Below, in pieces: positions 59,330 through 64,000 of a stretch of DNA of 64,000 nt. Source of the stretch: Corynespora cassiicola (taxonomy: Eukaryota > Ascomycota > Dothideomycetes > Pleosporales > Corynesporascaceae); NCBI GenBank assembly GCA_022059125.1, contig JAEUWY010000016.1:434001-498000 (forward strand). Reading direction: 5' to 3'. Position numbers and translations under genes: made by a program. Under the pieces are notes generated by a model. It did not search any database. It was given only the letters and a program-made list of their open reading frames with translations, and was not told the origin of the DNA. How positions within the stretch are numbered: position 1 is the first letter of the stretch; each line of letters begins with the position of its first letter.

Positions 59330-60061
59330 ATGTCTAACTCTCTCGATATGCCGAAACCCTTCACTGGTATACTACCGCTTGGTGATAACTATCACCAAAA
59401 AAGGCTTTCCGAAGACTTGGAGGAACAAGACACACTGCTCCCCGAGAACTCCCCCTCAGAACCAGTCGGGCCGAAAGGTCGCCGATGCATCTCCAATACG
59501 AATTTAGTGGCTTTTGCCATCTTGTCTTTATCGATCGTCATCGGGTCGCTCGTATGGCTGAGCGTATCTGCGAGCCCGCAAGCCGACAAAACACCGAAAT
59601 CGTCAACGTCGTACACCGACTGTGGTAGCAACTACTCGACAGCCGCTGCAGCTGGGTGCATATACGACATCATTGCACCTCAATGGATGCCACCAGAATG
59701 CTATAATGCAAAGCTATCCAATGAACACGCTTCGAAGGTCTCAAAACCCATGTTCTTCCGCTGGCCAAACCTGACAGAGCCGCTTTCCGACGATCCTATG
59801 GAACTTTCACTGCATGACACAGTCTGGACATTCGATGAATACCATACAACACACTGTGTATATATCCTCGAACTCGCAGCGTTAGCAGCGGCGATGACGT
59901 TTTCCGGGCATCAAGATGTTTACTTGAACAGTATTTCATCGAATTCCAACCATACAAAGCATTGTACCGAATGGCTCTCGAATAGCACCCATTCTCCTGG
60001 CCCGGTGGAAATCCGACATCCCGGCAACATACTCCGCTGCCATGCATTATCGGCTCGGTGA
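59330..60061 (+). CDS. UstYa/DUF3328-family oxidase, copy 2 (243 aa)
   Basis: Single exon with start MSNSLDMPKPFTG. A cytosolic N-terminus of about 60 residues is followed by one membrane helix (NLVAFAILSLSIVIGSLVWL). The lumenal CG-x-N...GCIYD...W-MPPEC motif matches the shared family signature. HxxHC motifs are HTTHC (in DEYHTTHCVYIL) and HTKHC (in NHTKHCTEWL), with normal spacing. The C-terminal 20 residues end differently from copies 1 and 3, lacking the aromatic tail. It is the most divergent of the four copies, so it probably has its own role rather than being a recent duplicate. It is divergently transcribed from the bANK regulator. Confidence 0.85.
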   Translation: MSNSLDMPKPFTGILPLGDNYHQKRLSEDLEEQDTLLPENSPSEPVGPKGRRCISNTNLVAFAILSLSIVIGSLVWLSVSASPQADKTPKSSTSYTDCGSNYSTAAAAGCIYDIIAPQWMPPECYNAKLSNEHASKVSKPMFFRWPNLTEPLSDDPMELSLHDTVWTFDEYHTTHCVYILELAALAAAMTFSGHQDVYLNSISSNSNHTKHCTEWLSNSTHSPGPVEIRHPGNILRCHALSAR

Positions 60062-61607
60062 GATTGTTGATAAAAATCTCTCAGGATGGCTACCCATGTA
60101 CAAGACAAAATGAAGCCTTGCACAAAGATATAGGTCACCAATAAAGTATGGTTATCCTTGAAAGTAGAGTTACTGGGCATGATTTGAATTATGATTTTTT
60201 GGCAGAGGCTTTGGACATTCCGTGTGGCTTGTCAAAATGCCATCTGAATTGAACAACTCGATCTAAGACGAGAGAAGCTTTGGAGGAACCAGGCTCGGCT
60301 AAGCTGTCATCTGCTGGAGAACCTGGGCTTCCATGGTGGTGATGCATTAGTACTGTCGCCATTCCCCGTTAGTGCGTTAGTGCGTATCAGAAGTACGCAA
60401 AAGTTGGAAGCACATAACCACGCTTCCGTACTATGTTACGAACGGAGGAGAGCTAAGCGCTTCTAGTACTGCTGATCATCATGCCTAGCCTGCTCCGCAC
60501 CGAAGCCAAGCTTTTGGCGTCCCACCAAAAGACATGTTCCCCAGAGCTTGAACCAAGTCTGTAAAGCTTGAACCCTCGTGAACCTGTGCCTAAGTATGCA
60601 AGAAGTTATGTAAGGGGAAAACCCTTTCATTGCATCGCATTTCCGGCAGGCAGGGCTGCTCGGACTACCCGACGTGCAATCATGCAGCACCGGCCGATGG
60701 CCGCATTCGCTCCGTCCTCACCGCTTCACTTTTGCCTCGCTCGCAAGAGTTGCGCCGAATCCTGAAGATCAGGCCATGTAATGGATTTTCGGACGAATTC
60801 GCGTAACGCTAAGGTACCAAAGAAGCATTCGCCGAGGCAGCCTAGTCAGAAATAAGAAACAAGCAGCGAATCTCCCAGTAGGTTGCGCGCATTTTCCCGT
60901 TTCCTACTTCTTGGTGTTGTTAAGCACTCTTCTTGGAGCGGAGGCGCCAATTATTAATTTATCTGCTGCCTAGATTCACAGAACCTGGTGCAAGGGTGAC
61001 TAGAACCTCAGTTGGGTTACTAATCACCTTAGTATGTCGCTCATAGCCGTATAATGCCGTGCTGAGCAGCGGATTACTACATATTAGTCATTGGACGTCC
61101 CAATTGGCTCAACACACTCCTCTCTTAGCATACGATTGCTATTGCTACATCTTGGTATGAGCAGTATCTGAGTCGATTCAGAGATGTAGCATATGAGATT
61201 GGCATTAATCTAATATAGAGTACTTCATCACTGTTTTCTTCGCAATCGAACTATAAAGAACGTAGCTTACGGTCAACGCTTACTATTACGTGAATTCGGC
61301 ACCGTCATTGGCGTAGCTATATTCCAATACAGTAAGACAGCTGCTGGGCCGACTTGGGATCCACTTGCTACTTCTGCAAAGAACTCTCTCATACCACCTT
61401 TACAGGGCAGAGTGGTAGCACGCGCTCAAAGGGGGCATCACCAGAAAGGAGAGCTACCGAATACTCCCGCACTCGACTAATCCAAGAGAACGTCGAGGAG
61501 ATTCTATTCCGTCAGGGTGGTTCTTCGAGCCTCCCAATCTTCACATCCAAACTCGAACCAAAGCACGGAAATCAAATCTTGACCAAGTCGGTAGAGCACG
61601 CGAAGTC
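60062..61607. other. 1.5 kb gap in the cluster, no gene seen
   Basis: Short frames lack motifs. TTACTAA at 61017-61023 and TTAGTCA at 61084-61090 resemble Yap1 response elements and lie about 520-590 bp upstream of UstYa copy 3. The stretch just before copy 3 is probably its 5' leader. Confidence 0.5.
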
Positions 61608-62309
61608 ATGGGCTCCCTTTCGACGAAGCCTTCAAGGCGCGACTTCACCAAAGCATATGTCCCAATTTCCAACTCCGATCCCAAAATCACGGCAGATTTC
61701 CGTAGTACAGAGAAGCGTCGACGCCGACAGACAGTTGTTATCCTTTCGTCTTTCGTCGCCGTTCTGATACTACTTGTCCCATTCTCTTACATTCTCCTAC
61801 GCAAAAGTGCAGGCACCAGCGCATTCAACAACACCAGCCTCACCGTTCAGCACGACAACATCGGATCATTTATAGTCTGTCCCGAGAATCCCTCGTCTGC
61901 ACGAGAATCGGGATGTTCCTTTGATCTACTCGCCAACGGTTGGATCCCCGCGCCGTGCTTCGACGCGACTATGCACCACGACTTCGTTGACGGCAGCGAC
62001 TACGGCTTCTTTTACGACCAAAAAGGCGAGCAAAGAGTTCATCAAGACGCAATCATGGAGGGAGATAACAGCAGGTATCCTGATGGGCTCTGGGTGACGT
62101 TTGAGGAACATGTCAGTCATTGTCGCTACTTGGTCAACGGTTCGATCAGAGCCGTCTCCCGGCCAGAAAAGGCCTTCCTCGACGTTTACTTAGATCGAGA
62201 TCACATGATGCATTGCTATGGAGTGCTTGGAGAGAGCCGACCTCTCTCTCACATCGAAACCTATGTCAAAGCTTTCTTCGAGACTCGTCGATGCTACATT
62301 CGTGATTAA
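61608..62309 (+). CDS. UstYa/DUF3328-family oxidase, copy 3 (233 aa)
   Basis: Single exon. The frame is preceded by an unrelated upstream open stretch. The N-terminus MGSLSTKPSRRDF is followed by a basic TEKRRRRQ patch and a membrane helix (TVVILSSFVAVLILLVPFSY), consistent with type II topology. The lumenal signature reads C-x-ENPSSARESGC-x-FD-x4-W-x-PAPC-x-D. HxxHC motifs are HVSHC in EEHVSHCRYL and HMMHC in DHMMHCYGVL. All expected features are intact. The tail YVKAFFETRRCYIRD is like that of copy 1 in holding a terminal Cys. Likely acts on the repeat precursor in the secretory pathway. Confidence 0.87.
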   Translation: MGSLSTKPSRRDFTKAYVPISNSDPKITADFRSTEKRRRRQTVVILSSFVAVLILLVPFSYILLRKSAGTSAFNNTSLTVQHDNIGSFIVCPENPSSARESGCSFDLLANGWIPAPCFDATMHHDFVDGSDYGFFYDQKGEQRVHQDAIMEGDNSRYPDGLWVTFEEHVSHCRYLVNGSIRAVSRPEKAFLDVYLDRDHMMHCYGVLGESRPLSHIETYVKAFFETRRCYIRD

Positions 62310-63636
62310 GCGGTTTCTGGTCTCTCTACATTCAGCTTTGCAAATGTGGTTTTTGCAAAGAGAAGATTTGATGAGGAAGGAAGGGCCAAATGAATCTCTT
62401 TAGAGCCCTGCTTCATTTTGCCAGACGCAAGACACGTAGTGATTTTTAGATTGGTTCAAATCACGAAAATATGTATAATACTATTGCAAACCCTTTCGCC
62501 TGATATCTCATGGCTTACAGTGCTAGTTGTATGTTTTATCTAGATAAAAATGTGGATATGCTACGCATCAATTATCATTAACAAATAACTAGTTGTCTGT
62601 GTTAGAAGAAGTATATAATAAATCTAATCTAACTAAAAGTATAATAATAATGCCTAAAGTTATATACTCTCTTGTAGCAACAGCTCGGAAAAAAAATCGG
62701 AACTTTGCCTTCAAGTTTTGGTTTAAAACCAAGTGCTACAACGGTGGAGTATACATCATAGATGGCTGGCATTTTACGGCATCGGATATCAAAATTCGGA
62801 GTACCCTTGAAGAAAAGAATGTGGCCCTGATGGAGCGGGCTGAATAGCTGAATATTTCGTCATAGCTTTCTGTCACCAAAAAAATACATACGCCGCACCG
62901 AGAAGCATCATAGGTAGTTTTGTCATTTATTATATGGGGATTTCAAAATACATTCGAATACGAAGAGCTTCAAAACTGCCACAAACTAGATCAGGGTCTC
63001 TCCAGCCTGACCTACAACCACCCCCCGGCGATCGCTGCAGGGCTTTCGATCTACATAGTTGCCGAGTCCAATACCGCTCATCTAGGAGATAACGGCATGA
63101 TCAGATTTTCGTAGACTGGATTCCTATTTTGAACAGAAAGTGGAGCTCGATTTAGACCATGTGGATGCTAATCTGACCCCACCAGGGTCTTCACCCCCTG
63201 TAGTTCTTTAGTCCAGGACCGCCTATGTGAACGTATATGATGCCATTTCCGGCCTATATTGCTTTCCGCATAGCTTTTAGTAAGACGCTAGTCCTGATAG
63301 ATCTTTAGTAACGGAATGTGCCGAAAACGCTTACTCGTGCTGACTGTATCCGTTGCTTTAGAATGATCCATGTACTAAGCGGCCCAATACGTACCCGATC
63401 TTAACCTAGATATACATAGGTAAAAACGTTTAGGCGATGGTATGGTTTTCTTGACTGTATTGCTTTCAGTACATACTAGTGTTGCGACAACGTACATCCT
63501 CCACTCGCAAGGGATTTTGGCGGATTCCCAGGATATCCAACAGCCTGATTGTGAACTTCAGTGGTTCAAAAGTAATTAAACACCTCTTGTACCTTGATCG
63601 CGAGATCTAAACTAACTATTTAATAGGATAACATCC
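62310..63636. other. A/T-rich gap, no gene seen
   Basis: Very A/T-rich at 62450-62660. Two short plus-strand frames (62593-62847 and 62920-63114) lack recognisable motifs. TTAGTAA occurs twice (63277-63283 and 63305-63311) about 330-360 bp upstream of UstYa copy 4. Confidence 0.5.
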
Positions 63637-64000
63637 ATGGATGTGTCTCATACCTCATCATACGATGATATCACACAGGCAGAAGGATCGTTTGAAAAAA
63701 GGCTACTATTAGAACCAGACAGCTACAAAGCATTGTCATTCAAGAAAGGGGGCCTGAGAAAAATAATCGCATTACACACACTCACTTTTCTACTCGCGAT
63801 AGCTGTCACAACCCTTGCTGGCTTTCTCATTCGACCGTTTCCCCCGCGGGTACCACTCATGAAGACTCTGCACTGTGGTTCAAACTCAACCGAGGCCCGA
63901 GCATTAAACTGTAGTTACGACGTTCTTTCAAACATTTGGGTCCCCAATCCGTGTATTGATAGAAAGAATCTCGACGACTTCAAACGTCTTGCCCAATGGC
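63637..64000 (+). CDS. UstYa/DUF3328-family oxidase, copy 4, 3'-truncated by the window
   Basis: The visible 121 codons start MDVSHTSSYDDITQAEG, with a membrane helix (TLTFLLAIAVTTLAGFLI) and the lumenal signature C-G-S-N...NCSYD...NIWVPNPC-x-D. The RPFPPRVPLMKTLHCGS stretch and the DDFKRLAQW segment match copy 1 (RPFPPHGPKMKTLSCGS and ADFKRMAEW), so copies 1 and 4 are close paralogs. The HxxHC motifs would lie beyond the window, so activity cannot be judged. Its presence shows that the cluster continues to the right. Confidence 0.85.
   Translation, partial: MDVSHTSSYDDITQAEGSFEKRLLLEPDSYKALSFKKGGLRKIIALHTLTFLLAIAVTTLAGFLIRPFPPRVPLMKTLHCGSNSTEARALNCSYDVLSNIWVPNPCIDRKNLDDFKRLAQW

Noticed and set aside
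62593..63114. Two short plus-strand frames between UstYa copies 3 and 4
   Set aside because: A/T-rich, no motif, no splice link to a known gene; could be decayed sequence.

Overview
This window looks like nuclear DNA of a filamentous ascomycete (Pezizomycotina; Dothideomycetes is a guess from gene content only). Coding regions carry many short introns of about 49-210 nt with GT-AG ends and CTAAC-type branch sites. The genes are typical fungal families: a Zn2Cys6 regulator, a hybrid histidine kinase with pseudokinase and ATPase modules, a Fus3-type MAPK, Erv1 and allantoicase. No rRNA, CRISPR, intact transposon or convincing tRNA was seen.

Left part, about 1-47.6 kb, is GC-rich housekeeping and signalling DNA. 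It holds, in order: a 5'-truncated hypothetical gene; a small two-exon gene; a Zn2Cys6 transcription factor; a 6.5 kb stretch without a supportable gene; a divergent pair of ribosome-biogenesis genes (Lcp5/neuroguidin-like and the helicase Dbp3); a 62-aa Cys-rich protein; a hypothetical protein; a PQ-loop transporter-like protein; Erv1; a single-TM hypothetical; a Fus3/Pmk1-type MAPK; a 3.9 kb microsatellite-rich gap; a small membrane protein; a probably broken TauD dioxygenase; allantoicase; an ankyrin-DIL protein; and a 2,399-aa hybrid histidine kinase. It ends with a hypothetical gene at 46.6 kb.

Right part, about 47.7-64 kb, is visibly richer in A+T and reads as one biosynthetic cluster that runs off the right edge. 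It contains a secreted precursor with 26 identical QKKIDAVDVE units separated by KR (Kex2) sites, four UstYa/DUF3328-type membrane oxidases (the last cut by the window end), a DOMON-cytochrome b561 protein, a SUC-type MFS transporter, and a regulator with a Yap-like basic region plus ankyrin repeats (the architecture of TOXE). This matches the logic of fungal ribosomal peptides (dikaritins: ustiloxin, phomopsin, epichloecyclin, victorin), but the core has no aromatic residue, so the product is hard to predict. The precursor promoter carries four 26-bp tandem repeats, three with TTACTCA, and other cluster promoters carry TTAGTAA, TTACTAA or TTAGTCA; these would suit a Yap-type basic region.

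Exon boundaries were set by hand from splice signals, reading frame and family similarity; no search or transcript data were available.
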